Assembly: GCA_037013685.1 (NCBI GenBank)
Contig: CM072884.1
Location: forward strand, 99,242,048 to 99,306,047
Direction: 5' to 3'
Length of the DNA: 64,000 nt
DNA from: Acridotheres tristis
Lineage: Eukaryota; Chordata; Aves; Passeriformes; Sturnidae
Shown: positions 26,321 through 39,000 of the stretch, one piece after another
How the letters are laid out: each line of letters opens with the position of its first letter
Numbering within the stretch: position 1 is the stretch's first letter
Translations under genes and position numbers: made by a program
Notes under the pieces: model-generated
The model's input: only the letters and a program-made list of their open reading frames with translations
What the model was told of the DNA's origin: nothing
The model's database searches: none

Positions 26321-26424
26321 GGCGCATGCCCGGCAGCGGCACCGGGGGCGCGGGGCCTCCCCCCCGCCGTCCCCCTTCCGCCCGCCGCGGCGGGGGCGGC
26401 ACCGCTCGGGGCTGCGAGACCCGC

Positions 26425-26610
26425 GGGCATCCCGAGACCCCGGCTTCGCCTCACGGCCGGCATCCCCGCGCCCTCCGCCATCCCCCCGCCCCGCCTGCAT
26501 CCCCTCACGGCCGCCGTCCCCGCAACCTCACGGCCGCCATCCCCGCGCCCCTCCGGCATCCCCGCACGCCCGGCATCCCCGCGCTCCGCCGTCAGTATCC
26601 CCGCGCTGCA
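26425..26610. repeat. Degenerate C-rich minisatellite upstream of promoter 1
   Basis: Imperfect repeats built around GGCATCCCCGCGCCC and CTCACGGCCGCC recur about every 15-40 bases. GGCATCCC-type cores sit near 26,426, 26,459, 26,555 and 26,572, with diverged ones near 26,496 and 26,594. The plus strand is strongly C-rich, so the minus strand (sense for the gene) is G-rich and could form G-quadruplexes just upstream of the start site. It also generates long proline-rich pseudo-ORFs. Confidence 0.7.
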
Positions 26611-28387
26611 GCCGGACCTGCGGCGGGAGGGAGGGAAGGAGGATCGGGGTTGGCGGGGGCTGCTGTGCCCGGGGAGCGGGAGCGCTTTGTGAGAGGGGAA
26701 AATGAGCCTTTGGCAGGTGTTTGTGTAGGAGACCTCGGTGTAAGCAGTGAACGCCTGGAAAGGGCGTGAGGGATCGATGGCCGGGGATTCTGAGGGGAGC
26801 CCTGAGGCAGCCGGTGCCGTGCGCTGCAGCCGCGCCGCGGTGGTGCCGGCACCGCCGGTGTACACGTGGTGAATGAGCAGTGCCCTCCTTTGTGATCACG
26901 GTACATGCGTGTCGTTATATATAACCACTTATAACGGGTAATAATGCACGTTGGAATCGGTGCATATCCACCTGGGAAATACCACACAATTATTTTACAT
27001 TACACAATTATTGATCGACGCTTGTAAGTACTATGTAATAGGAGAAGCTCTTCCTTGGCTTTTTGGGAGAATGCATTCCGATTTTATAAGCTTTGGGTGT
27101 TTTAATTCAGACCCCAAGAGGCGTGTAGGTATGAGCATAACTGGTAAAAAATGATACTTTAAATGCTGCCAGCATTCAGAGGAGTTTGTGCCCAATTTTC
27201 ATCTTCACTCTTTAACATGACATGCAAGTGAATTTTTAAATGCTAAATTATGCTAAGGTCATGAGAGTGAGATTCTGAGTTCCTTTAATGAAAAAAAAAT
27301 CCCAAACCACAGAAAAGAAACCCCAAAAATCTACCCAACTCCCCTCACAGTCTTCTATATGACAGTGAAATTCATACAGCCCACTTTAGTATCCTGCATA
27401 TACTGCAAGTTACTAGTAACAATTTATTTTAAGCACTCTCATAAGCAGTAAATGGCTCTTTAGAAACAAGGAAAATGATTCCTTGACGTAATTATAAATG
27501 TTTAATATTTAGACAACATGAAAGAAACAAGTAAAAATATGCTAATCCAAGTCATTAAAATACACAAGAGGGCGAGAAAGAAATACTGAAACATGCTTAC
27601 AGAAAGCTTTTATAGTAAAGTGTGTTGAGCTCATCACCAATGCAGATGAATGCTGCTTTTAATTTAAAATATTTTCTCCTTTCTGTAATATTGAACTTCT
27701 GCAGGAAAATGAGAGATTATTTTCATTGTAATGATGGATACAAAAACATGCCAAGTGTCACAGAATAAGTCCCTTTGAGACACAGAGGAAATGAAAACAT
27801 ATTTTAAAGCTATTCTTTAAACCCAAGCCAGTGCTAGATACAACATCTGAGGAATCTATTCCCTGAGAGCCAGTGGGACACCATATCTTGCTTTCTACAG
27901 CTGTTGTTGCAGAGCCGTCAAACATGAACTGGTGCAGTCCTAAACCTGCTCATAATTTTCCCTGAAGGCTGAAATCAGGAAGCCCAGCCAACAATAATCC
28001 CACTTCTTAGACCCCTGATGTGATGAAGCAGAATAAACAAGTCATAGGAATAAAGGTCTACAAGATACATCACCAGTAAAAAGAGTGGAATAGAAGAAAA
28101 CTTTTAACACCCTCTTCTAATCCAGGGGTAAAATGGCTCTATAATGCCTTCATATGTATCCTTCACCTACAAGCTATAGTTGATGTAAAAAAAAAATTCT
28201 TTACAGGATTATTAGGAAAGGAAGAAGAAATCCTCACTGCTTCTATTTTCCAGCAGAATTATGAGCTTGTTTTCTGGTGACTCACCCATCATCTTTCATC
28301 TTCTTTTGTAGGTATTGAACTGAAATATTTGGGTCAGAAAATCTAGGCATTTTTTAAAGTTCTCATTGTTCTTCACAAAGAGAGAGA

Positions 28388-28432
28388 CAGACACATGTGT
28401 CTGCATGTATATATATATGTATACATATACAA
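28388..28432. repeat. 16-base palindrome adjoining a TA/TG/CA microsatellite
   Basis: CAGACACATGTGTCTG is a perfect inverted repeat and is followed directly by CATGTATATATATATGTATACATATAC, a purine/pyrimidine-alternating tract with Z-DNA or cruciform potential. Confidence 0.8.
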
Positions 28433-29000
28433 ATGTATGGCTTCGCAGTTTTTTGCAGGGAGTTGCTGTGATTTTAGAAAAAAGCAAGAACATCAAAACA
28501 CACAAAAAATACATTTTATGGACGTAAGTTCCCATGAACTCCTACAAGTGGTCAACATCGTGTTCTGGAAGGTTGATGCAGGCAAAAAAAATGTTTAAGA
28601 CTTGTCACTTCCCAAGGAACAACACTAAGAGTATAGGTAAATGAACTATCCATGCAGAAAATGCAACAGGTAGAGTAAAAGATCAGCCTGGCTGTCACTA
28701 GCTCTTCCTGAGCCTCAGATAGGATTGAAGCATCCAGAAAAGAGAAGTTGGGTCAGGTTACTTAGAGGAGCTACAAAAGCATAGCCTGATGATGCAGGGA
28801 TAAAGTAAGAAACAGCAGCAGAAAATGAGACAATTAGCAAGGGCTATTTGGGTATTTGGATATTAACATAAAATAATTTTAAGTACATTACTGGACATGG
28901 AAAAGAATCAAGCAAATTATGATGCCTGTAGCAAGCAGAACTGGTAAGTTTTTAATAGACAACACTGAGAAAGTCAAGCCTTTTAATATTTTTGTACCAA

Positions 29001-29007
<7 letters not shown>

Positions 29008-29036
<29 letters not shown>
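29008..29036. repeat. (TA)n dinucleotide repeat
   Basis: A perfect 29-base TA repeat, likely to be length-polymorphic. It creates the Tyr/Ile runs in short ORFs on both strands. Confidence 0.95.
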
Positions 29037-29039
<3 letters not shown>

Positions 29040-29249
29040 GCATTATTGATAATTGGGAAAGCAGACAGATTTCAGATTTGACAATCGAAGGACCAAGTGA
29101 AAAATTATTCAAACACAATTTGCTGCTTTTCCATCACCAGAATTTAAAGGACTGGATCATGAAAATGGTTATCATTGATAATTTACTGTGAAGGAATATT
29201 ACAGGACAGAAGGGGAGAAACTGTATTATTGAAAAAGAAAGAAGGAGAG

Positions 29250-29950
29250 AGGATACTGTGTACCAATCTGTTTGACCTCATTACACAGAAAAGGTACTGG
29301 AGCAAGTAAACAAGTTATCTTTAAGCAGTTGTAACACAACAAGTAACAGCCAACACAGCTTTGTCAAGAACAAAAGATGTCAAATCTAATCTCTGCTGCA
29401 ACAAACAAAGAGGAATCATCAGTGGAGGAGGAATATTGAAGGTCATGTTGGATGTCACTTTAGTAAGATTTTTGACGTGGTTTCCTATGATATTCTTTCA
29501 GCAAACAAAGAAAACAATGTAGAAGAAATTATTGAGGGAGCTCATACAAGGAGCTCGTTGTCAGAAGGATGTTAATGAACTCAGTGATGGCTCAGAAAAC
29601 ACGTTTATATTACTGGAGATTATACCAAACTGAGATGTCAGGTTTAGAAGGATTTTTGCACACTAGTGGTTTGGTTTGGAAAAAGGAGAGTTCTATTCAA
29701 CAGGGATAAGTGCCTGCTACTGGGCAGCAGCAAACACAATCAGCTATACAAACAGGAAAGGGGGAACTACTGGGTGTTCTGCAGGGAAAAAAGCTGCAAT
29801 TAAGTGACAAAAAAAGAAAAATTCTGTTTTATGTGAATCACAATATATACAAAGGGAATAATGTCACGGAGCTGCAATAAGAAAGTTAAACCACATAAAA
29901 CAATACAGAAAAAGAAGGATGGACTCTTTATTTTATTTACATGGCCCTAG
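29250..29950 (+). mobile_element. Decayed CR1 LINE, reverse-transcriptase region, plus strand
   Basis: Segments match the CR1 reverse-transcriptase coding region at the DNA level: CAGCTTTGTCAAGAACAAAAG followed by TGTCAAATCTAATC (QHGFVKNKSCQTNL-type), then GATGTCACTTTAGTAAGATTTTTGACGTGGTTTCCTATGATATTC, a decayed form of the conserved DFSKAFDTVSHDIL motif. The frame is broken by frameshifts and stops, so it cannot encode an active enzyme. It is older than the 3'-end CR1 copies in this window. The right limit is uncertain because weaker CR1-like sequence may run to about 30.2 kb. Confidence 0.7.
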
Positions 29951-30199
29951 AAAAACTTAGTATCCATGGTCTGTTTGGCTTCAGTAAAAATGTAGCCCAC
30001 AGAAAGAGCAGAAAAGAACAATTTGAATGATCAGGTATCTATAAAACATGACTTAGAAGAAATTTTTTTTAAACGCCACAACATGGCATTAAGGTTGAAG
30101 GAAGAAAGCAGAAGAAGGAGAAACATGCATATCTATGCAGAACTGATATGAATGGGTATCAGGTATATGCAAGTGCTATAAAGATAAAAGGATTAATTT

Positions 30200-33100
30200 G
30201 CTCTCCAATTCCATAGTGGATGGATTAAGATTTAAAACAAAGCAAGAAGATTAGAAAACAAAAATTACAAGGATAGGAAGAAGATTAGCTGGGTGTTTGT
30301 GCAGCCACCAACATCAGACTCTACAAGAAGAGCTTGCACCACTGTTCAGAACTGGCACCAGTAGAGTGGCTCTCAGGCACAGAGTGGACTCGGCCACCTT
30401 CCATGGTCCCTGCCAACAACATGATTCAAGGAATGCAAGTGTTCTTTAAGGCCATTGGAAAATATCAGCTTCCCCAGGGAAAGGATATTATTGTCTCTGC
30501 AAAATGCATACCACTGTCTTCCAAAAATAAATTGTTTCTATAAGAATTTTAAACTACTTTTCTATTTTCTGAGTCCTCCTCCTTTCAAGCTGTCACAATG
30601 ATGATGTGACTAAGTATATCACAGATATCTGAGAAGATGTGCAGTTTCACTAGCTGAAAGCTGCAATTTAGACCTAAAGAGGTATGCCTTAGTGTTCAGT
30701 TATGTGAATTCAACAGATACTGTGGATTTTTATCTGACAGCAAATTAACATTTTGTTCTTTCTCAAGAATGAAGCTTGCCTTTTCTAGAACAGCCTCAGA
30801 AGTCCTTCAGGGCCTGAAGTGTGACAATGACATATGCTTTTAATAACATCTTCTTTAATGTTTCTTTTCCTTTTCTGCTGGCTTATAGAAAATGCCATCA
30901 CCTCCTTCACAATTTTTAAACCGTGTAGATTAAGAGCAGGAATAATTTCAGATGACAAGTGTAAAGAACACTCACTGTGACTAGAGTAAGTAAAAACATT
31001 CAGGCATTCTAAAGCAGTTTCATTTAATGCTATAATATTACAGTATATATATAAGGTGTTTAGATATGCATGTAGGAGCTGGTAGCCCTGAAAGAAAAGG
31101 AGTTATGTTACTTTCATTTTCATAGCTGCAAACTTGAAAATAACTTCTCTGAGGTACAGGAAGCTCACAGAAATAAGTGGGAACAGAATATTCACCACAC
31201 AACCTGTTAAAATATTTGGCTGTATTAGTTAAAAATTGATTTTTAAAGCAGTGAGAAACAAATTTCATGTAAGATAGGCTTAAGCTATGGCTAATCTTTT
31301 GTCACTGGGTGAATAATGATTAAAATTGCCCCAGCAAGAGAAAACAGATTTTTAAAAAATTATTATTTTAAGTGAGTGCTTCCTACACAATGACAAACAA
31401 CAAGAAGAAAGAAAGGTTTACTCCCAAAATCTTGTGGACAAAAATACGTAATAGATTTGTAATACCAAAAAAAACCAAATTTTAAGCAGTAGTTTTCTCT
31501 GTAGCTGAAGTATAAAAATCCTGAACATGTTCGTAAACTGACAAAGTAAAACTGTTTTTATATGGAAATTATTTGTTTCAGTATTTCTAAATACCTAATT
31601 TTGACTCTTTCTTTGCTTTGACTAAATTGCATTGTGTTTGAATTTAAATTGTGTGAATCAATTCTTTTCAGTAGTTCTAGCTCTGACTATCTCATTTTGA
31701 GAGTTAAAATATCAACCTTGTTTTGAGATTTTTTTTTTTAAATCCAGGAAAGGCAGAAAAATAATCCCTCTACTGGAGACAATTTCAGTGAATATGAACT
31801 ACTTGTGTAAATGTAGTAGGAATCTTTCCAGCTAGGCTAAAAGAAATTAATAAAATAGGGGAAAACATTTTATGAAATGGATTTAAACATTGGAATTGAA
31901 ATAAAGCCACATCACTAGGAAACAAAACTGCTACTTCTGGGTCATAATAATCCAGATCAGTGATTAGTATTAGACATCCAAATGCAAAAGCTCTAATAAA
32001 CATCCTGCCACCAATTCTGATATGTCAACAAATATTTTAGCAATGCACTTGACCCAAATTCCAATTCATTTTGCTATAGTAAAAGTTAATGATTAATTAT
32101 TGCCATTCAGTTGACACACTCCACAAAACAGGATAGAAGGTGGCATAACTTACTCATTTTCTCTTAATGCTGTTGGTTTCTCTACATGTCTAGGTAAGAA
32201 TTAATTTCTTCAAGGTGTACTACAAGTGTCATCCAACAGGAGAGTAATAAATGTTTAAGCTTTTATAATTATCAGAGAGGAACTAGTCTGGCTTCAGGTT
32301 CATATTTTGGCAAACAGAAGCAAAGTCTCCTTTAATGTGCTGACATTTCTCCTTTGGATGCTCTTTGAAAGTGGAAAGGAAATTCAATTAAAATACAGCA
32401 CCCTCATCACTAAGAGTGAGAGCAAACAAGATGAAGTGCTAATAATCCCTATCCTTGAATTCAGCAGCTGCTGCAAAACCTGCCATCTCCCTGCTGCTGG
32501 GGCTTATCCAGCTGTCTGGGGGCATCACTGCCCAACTCAGTCCCATGTGGAAAAAAAAAAAACAAACTCCAGCTCTTCTGGCTGTGGGAAAACTTTGAGA
32601 AAATGAAAAATTTAAACAAATGCACTGTTGTTTCCCAATATTTTTAGGCAATCTAGTCGAGTCATGCCGATACACGTAAAAGGTGGTTTTCTCTCAAATG
32701 TAGCCTTTGGACCCCGTAGTCCCTCAGCTTCCAAATCCAGTCCAGTTTCTGTGATGCTGCTGAACCGAGCACTTCTGCCATGGGATTTGCCAGTTAGTGT
32801 AGACAGCTCCCTGCCAGCACTGCTGGCAGCCTCCTGCAGCCCCTTGGATCTGCGGATGGTGGGGCAGGCAGAAGGAGGCCAGGAGCAAGCAAAGTAGCAA
32901 GGATGAGCCCAGCTGGCAAGTGAGGGGAGGGAGTGGGCCAAGAGCTGGATTTAGCACAGGCTGGCCACCACTTGGGCTGCCTTTGGGGCAGGGTGGCAGC
33001 TGTGACCTGCTGGAGCCACTGAAAGGAGCTGCCCTGGTTGGCAACAGATCTCAAATCCACAATCAGATGAATCAGATCTCTGAGTGATGGGTGTGTGAAT

Positions 33101-35820
33101 CCTGCTTGGGCTACACCCTGTGCTGAGCATGCCCTGGGAGAAATGGAGGTGATAGGGAGTGTCATGGGTGGGCCAGTGTCTAACTGCTTATTAAATGTGC
33201 TGCATAAGAATAAAATCCAAAAGGTGCTTTCTTTGAAGCCAAGAGTATCAGGATGTTTGAGCCTAGCTATCTCTTTGAATTAGTACCCTAAAACCAAAAG
33301 AAGAATTAACTGGTAATAACACTATTAAAGCACTCTTTAAAGTTTAGTTTCAAGTCATGCATTGTTTGGCTTGATATGACCAACCATGTACACTCTGAGA
33401 GGCCACCACAGGCATGAATAATATGACAAATGCCATTCTTTGTGCGAACAGCTTATTTCCATTTCAGTGCAATGAAACCTGAGATGCCAGAGTGGTTAAT
33501 CCTGTTTAGTGCTATTGCCAAGTCAGAGATCTGTCAGCATTATGTTTTCAAATGATGACAGAGGCAGTTTGCTTGCAGCTTTCAGCTTGCAAGCTCACAA
33601 ATGCCAGTGACTTCTGCTTTCCTTAAAGCACCATTCCTTGTGAAGAGAATACCTTGGTTTAAATTGGGTACTTAAATTGCTGTTTCTCAATAATTTATTT
33701 ATTCATTTATTTATGGCTTAGTTTACTTGGCTTTATTAAGAATAGATGCTTCTGCGTCTCAATACTCACCTTTAGAGCAACATGGGCACTGATTGCATGC
33801 TGGGGTCTCTGCCAAGCGCAGATTTTCTCAGCTTTCCACCATGTGCAGAAGACCCCAGGGGACGCCTTGCTGCTGGAGAGTGTGAAGGGAGAGAAAGAGG
33901 GCAGGTGGCCTGGGAAAGGGGATCAGACAAGGGCCACAGGCACAAGCAGCAGCTGCTAACACCTCTGTCTTTCCTTTTCTGCAAGGAAAAGGTGGTCATC
34001 TCCTGTCACCCATCCCTGTCCTGATAACAGATGACCCCAAGTCAGCACTAAATAGAGGTAATGGGATTTTATTTTCTCTGTGTCAAAACATTACTACTAA
34101 ATTATTAGAACAAATACATCGTTTTTTTAGTCTAAGAAATAATGTTACGGCAGTTGAAGTACTTTTTTTACAAAGATACAAAAATAATGTTATTTTCCTT
34201 TCTCATAAAAATACCACCTTACCTTCAGCGTTCAGTCTTGGGGTGAAAAAAATGAAGCACTTGTTAGATTTCAATTTTAACAACATTTTTGCATATGTTA
34301 CTTTTTAAAAAAGTACATAAATGTTCTTTGTTAAAAATATGAGGATATGAGACAACGGTAGAAACAGTAAGAAAATGCCAGAATAGCCCTGTACATAATT
34401 TCTGTTCTACCTCCAGACTGGAGATTGAAGAATCAGAAGGAGAGTTGTTGAAACAACAGGATGAGGTGAAGGACAAGTCCTCAGGTTAAACGGTACATTC
34501 AGGGAGTTTTAAAATAAATCATGGAACTGCTAAAATAATACACACTCAGTCTTAAGCAGACAAAGAGATACTTCTCAGGAACATTTTAGGAATACTTTCT
34601 CTGCCTCAACTGCAACAAAGGGTCAAAGATACTCATGGTCCCTAAGGCAAATCGTGCTACACTAAGGAATTGTCTGCATAAAAGAATCTTTATCGAGAAA
34701 GATATCTATAAGCAACACTGAAAATAACTCTGACAATACCCAGGCATTATTTAAATCAGAGTTATATTTTCTATTGTGTTTTGTTTTGTTCTCTCCATCT
34801 CAAAAAAATGCAAACAAAACTATTTCAAAAACATGATGAAACAAATTAGAAATTCTCTTGAGACTTTTATGCAGAGAGACACTATATATGTGGGGCTGAT
34901 TAATGTCGAGATGAGTGAGGGGCAATAAATAAATATTTTCAAAAAAGAAAAATAAAAATAATGTAAATAAGAATGTACACTGAACCTGAATATCAGAAAA
35001 TGTGATGAGCTAAAATAGAAGAATCTTTGAAACTCCTTAACACTATATAACGTTGCTGTTACCAACAGCTAACAGGTTATTACAAAGAGATAGACCTGCA
35101 AAGGTTAAAGTAGTTCTGACTATCTTATGATGATAATAATAGAGATAATTTTAAATAGAGAGCATCCCTTTGAGTTTTTATTTTGTAGCTGACAGATGCT
35201 GAGGGTAAGAAAGAAAATTTTTTTTGCCTGTAACAATTGCTTGTATTTTTTATACAATCATTTATGTTGTCATTTTCAGAGAAAAGTCATGGGACTTTGT
35301 AAATCTCTGATCTTATAAAATACAAAAATTCCTTTGTTCTTAGAGATGAAAAAGTGTCATGACCAAAATACCAGCTGAGCAGGAGGCAGGGAAGGAGAAT
35401 CATATTTCTAATTCAAATACCAGAGATGTAAAGAAAATGCATTGCATAAGAGGTAAGACATCAAATATTGGAATTATCAGAACATAATGTTTTTTCTTTC
35501 TAGCAGTTCTTTTTCTTTTGCCAGGGATCTAAGTTCTTACACACTTGGCATTAACAGCTTTTTCTTTATTTTTTCGATGTTTATGTATTTATTGTTGTTC
35601 AGTTTCTTGTGAGGTTATTTCCAAAATTACTTCATGAAGTAAGCTCTAATGGAAAAAATCTCATGCCTTCAAAAGAAAGAGGCTATGAACACAGAGGCAC
35701 AGTCAAAACCCTCTCAAACTTAACCCTCTATGCTTGTACCCAGTTGTTGGTGCAAAGGTTGATGTTCCAATCACAAATGCATTGTTTCTACATGTGCAGT
35801 AAGGATCCTTGAGCTGTTGA
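30200..35820. other. Intergenic spacer, no gene seen
   Basis: AT-rich DNA with a mildly GC-richer stretch at about 32.6-33.2 kb and another at 33.78-34.03 kb. Overlapping ORFs of 60-123 codons occur on both strands there, but none resembles a known protein and none has flanking splice or promoter signals I would trust. A (TTTA)n-like microsatellite lies at 33,692-33,714. Confidence 0.4.
33692..33714. repeat. (TTTA)n-like microsatellite
   Basis: About 23 bases of TTTA/TTCA tetranucleotide repeat with one substitution. Confidence 0.8.
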
Positions 35821-35829
35821 CTTAAGTGC

Positions 35830-35854
35830 ATTCTCCTCTCCTTGAGAGGAGAAT
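35830..35854. repeat. Perfect 10-bp inverted repeat (hairpin 1)
   Basis: ATTCTCCTCT, a five-base loop CCTTG, then AGAGGAGAAT: a perfect 10-bp stem. It lies five bases from a second, longer hairpin. Confidence 0.8.
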
Positions 35855-35859
35855 TCTTT

Positions 35860-35901
35860 ACAGCAGGATACTGCTGCTGCCTGCGACAGCAGCAGTGCTG
35901 T
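35860..35901. repeat. Long imperfect hairpin with a CTG/CAG stem (hairpin 2)
   Basis: Arms ACAGC-(bulge)-ACTGCTGCTG and CAGCAGCAGT-GCTGT enclose the loop CCTGCGA. This gives a 10-bp perfect stem plus five more pairs beyond a five-base bulge. The arms form a short palindromic CTG/CAG structure in otherwise AT-rich DNA. It is shorter than typical microRNA precursors, so a processed RNA is possible but unproven. Confidence 0.65.
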
Positions 35902-35944
35902 ATAGATTTGTAAGTATCAGATATATATACACACAATATAACAC

Positions 35945-36045
35945 ATGTAGTATTTTATATATGTGTTATATAGTATTTTATATATGTAAAGTACATGCAA
36001 AATTGGAGGGAGCCAGAGGTTTCCATCAGAATTCCATCAGAATTA
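35945..36045. repeat. Short tandem duplications
   Basis: TAGTATTTTATATATGT occurs twice at about 35,948-35,988, and CCATCAGAATT occurs twice in direct tandem at 36,023-36,044. These are local slippage duplications with no evident function. Confidence 0.7.
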
Positions 36046-36049
36046 GGAA

Positions 36050-39000
36050 TGGCTGGAAGGTACAATGGAAACTGAGAAATGGAAAAAGTATGGCATGGTA
36101 TGAAATAAGATACTGGTTTGTGCTGTGCTAAATCTGTGCTCCACTCCTGGTGATGTTGCCTGATGTGTGCAGCTTGTTGTAAGCTGCTGGCCACTGTTTC
36201 CTCTTATGGCAAATCTGTGTGAGCTGTACAAGTCGTCAAAGCACCCCTAAATTGTAATTACCTCCTGGTCAGCCCTCTCCTCTCCAGATGGAACTTCCAA
36301 GTACAATTTAGGCCCACTGATATGGCAAGTGTTTGTGTATACAGGTGGAGTTCTGCCCATTACCTGTTGAAAGGACCCCAACCCCTTAGAAGGAATGTGA
36401 AGCATTAGCCCCTTGGCCACAAGCTGGCCAGAAATGCATTGGCCTCATCAGTCTTGCCAGCAATCTGTGTGAAACAGTCATAGCAGGAGTTGAGCATGTC
36501 TGAACACAGTTTGGAGATTTTTGTGCTAGGAATTGTCTAATCCAGGGAAGAGGCAGGGTAATGGAGGGGTTCCTGCTAAGTGAAGTGGCAGGTGTGATCC
36601 TATATCTGTTGTAGGTCTTTTCCTACCTCTGTGGAACACACAGAGTTAATTTCTGGACGTTGTCTTTCACAGACTAAAGATGTCAGTAGCTAAGGAAAGA
36701 AAAGTGATTTACCTTCAAATACTTCAGCTGACCTTACACATTTATCACTTTACAGGATTTCATTTTTTCAATGGAGTCTATTGTTTCAACACTATTACCT
36801 CCACTTTTAGCAAAGACAATTACAGGGCATTTATTTATACACCAGAGACACATTGCTTAGATTTTTACATTCTTTTCACCCAATATAGGTCTGTCACGAA
36901 ACAGTTGTTTGTCTTAAGCAAATATTTTTTCTCTCAAAGTTTTACTTAGAAATGCTCAAATGTCTTTTTATTTGCACAAGACAAAGACCTTTTTTACTAC
37001 TTGTGACAAGTGAAGAACAGGTTGAGGTAATATACTGGCAGGACACGGATTACTTAGCTAATGTCATACCATTGTATGGACAGACTTTATTTAAGGATTG
37101 TTTTTAGGAGGTTTTTGTATTCTCTTAGTTGAACTAGAAGTTATCTATCAGACTACTGTTGTAAACAATTAGCAAGTTACTAACGTTCTACTTACAATTA
37201 CTTAGCAACAAGGAAAAAATTAGTTATTTTTGATTTTAAAAAGATTATTATTTAACATAAAGATTATTTTTTCTTATTTAAGAGACAGATGATTATTTTA
37301 AAGTATTGTTAGTGTAAAAAGTCTCTACTTCATCCTGGTGCCCTGCCACCAGTCATGTGATAATTAATGAATGCATATGATCACCTATATAATTTGAAGA
37401 TTAGAAAATCCCCACCTTTTTATTTGTTTTTAATTTACAAAGTGGCCTGGTTCCATGTGCAAAATAGGGCCTTCTATGCCCTTGACCTGTGTTGATCACT
37501 GCAGTTCATGGCAGTGTTGTTATATCCATTCCATCTGCCTCTCTTGGCTATGGCCAGCTGGCTGTGGTGATGCCCTGTTCAGACACACCATGGCAGCAGA
37601 GAAGTTACAGGACCCTCTTTCTTCACAACCTTTGGCTGAAAGCTGTTCCTTAAATACATTTGTAAAATCCCACACATGCTGGAAGTGTGCCAGGACATTA
37701 AGACCTAGAAAACATGGGGACTATGAACAATTTTTCTTGTTGGCCTGAGCCATGAGTACTTTGAGGTATTTTATGCTTCCAGCTCAAAAGTGCTCACCAC
37801 GGAATAGCAAATGGCTGTGATTTGTCTGGTTGACTTTTTCTGATCCAATGTAGATACATGAAGGTGACATGTTTAAGGACAAGGAGAGAGCAGTAACACC
37901 CAAATAGTGCTTCTGAGATCATGGGATGAAAAACCAGAAATGCCATTGGACTATCCCCATCCATGCATCACTACTCTATCCAGTCCTGGTCATAGGAAAG
38001 TCCTTTTGAAAAAATAGGAGATTTTCACTACTGAAGAGCCTGTAAGTTCAGTTTATTTTAATACACAAAGTTGGGAAGTTTTATATTTTATGGTTCTTGA
38101 TGCCAACTCAATAATAAAACATCCTTTGCAAAATAGTGCCCTAGAATTCTTTGCTGAGTCAATTTTAAGAAACTGACATTCCAAGATGCCCAAGGCATTT
38201 GGAGAAATGACTACTGCATAGAGATAACAAAAGAAGTGTCAATTTCTTTTATTTTAGTTACAATTAAACACATGTACTGCCCTTTAATGAAATCTGTCCT
38301 TTAGGGCATTTTCAGCGATACAGTAACTTTAGGAAACAATGATCTAAAGAAAATATAGTCGAAGAACAAAAAACTGCCTTCCTCCAAAAATGCAAAGTGC
38401 TTATGCAGGAAACAGGAAGGTAAACACCAAACCCAAATATTGAGCTACAAGCTCTTGAGAGATGATAAATGCTCCAGCAGATGGAAAAAGCAGCAGACTG
38501 AACAGAAACAAAAGGAACTGTTGTTTTTGTTTTGCAACTCTGTAAAACCCCTAAGCTTTAGCTTAGCCCCTCCAAAGCACTAGTTTTGCTAGAAATAGGA
38601 GACAAACCAGGACTGCAAATTTGTAAATCTGACTGTAAAGCAGCATCTGAAAATCAGATACTGAATTTGATCCAAAAATATATTTCAATTAAGATATATT
38701 CTCAGGGAGAACAAGGGTATCCAGACCAAATTAATTTTATCTCTCTTGTGAGTCGGGACTGTGTTAACATTGCCTAAAATAACACTGAATCTGAATTACA
38801 TTGCTCTGAACAACTTCCATATAATATTAGTCCTGGCATGCATGATGTTACAGGTCCAGCTGACGCTATCTTTAGTCTGCCTTCAGTCTAAACCCATAAA
38901 GAAAAAGATACATTTATATGTGGGTTTGCTTTTTTTTTTCTTTTTCTTTATCATTAGCTGCATTTGAAGTTTATATGCCACAGCAGATTTTTGTACATAT

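Larger units (their letters stand above)
25430..26880 (-). promoter_or_regulatory. CpG island 1, promoter of the minus-strand gene
   Basis: GC content and CpG density rise abruptly near 25.43 kb and fall back to AT-rich DNA by about 26.88 kb. The island lacks a TATA box near the presumed start. It contains a YY1-type element (26,297-26,310), an NRF1-like GGCGCATGCCCGG (about 26,320-26,332) and many GC boxes. Two minus-strand splice donors (26,233 and 25,786) lie within it, which sets the direction of the main transcript. The long proline-, arginine- and alanine-rich ORFs on both strands here result from the GC bias and are not called as genes. Confidence 0.85.
26881..29240. other. Spacer between divergent promoters, left part
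   Basis: AT-rich DNA immediately upstream of promoter 1. It contains TA/TG-type simple repeats at 28.40-28.43 and 29.01-29.04 kb and a 16-base perfect palindrome at 28,388-28,403 (CAGACACATGTGTCTG). I see no gene. Confidence 0.5.

Noticed and set aside
25692..26705. Long Pro/Arg/Ala-rich ORF (337 codons) and overlapping ORFs in CpG island 1
   Set aside because: Stops are scarce in GC-rich DNA. Open frames occur on both strands, are dominated by Pro/Arg/Ala/Gly and cross a minisatellite, with no domain or splice logic.
33782..34024. 80-codon plus-strand ORF with a charged middle
   Set aside because: Considered as a possible exon, but it has no convincing acceptor/donor pair and an overlapping minus-strand ORF of similar length.
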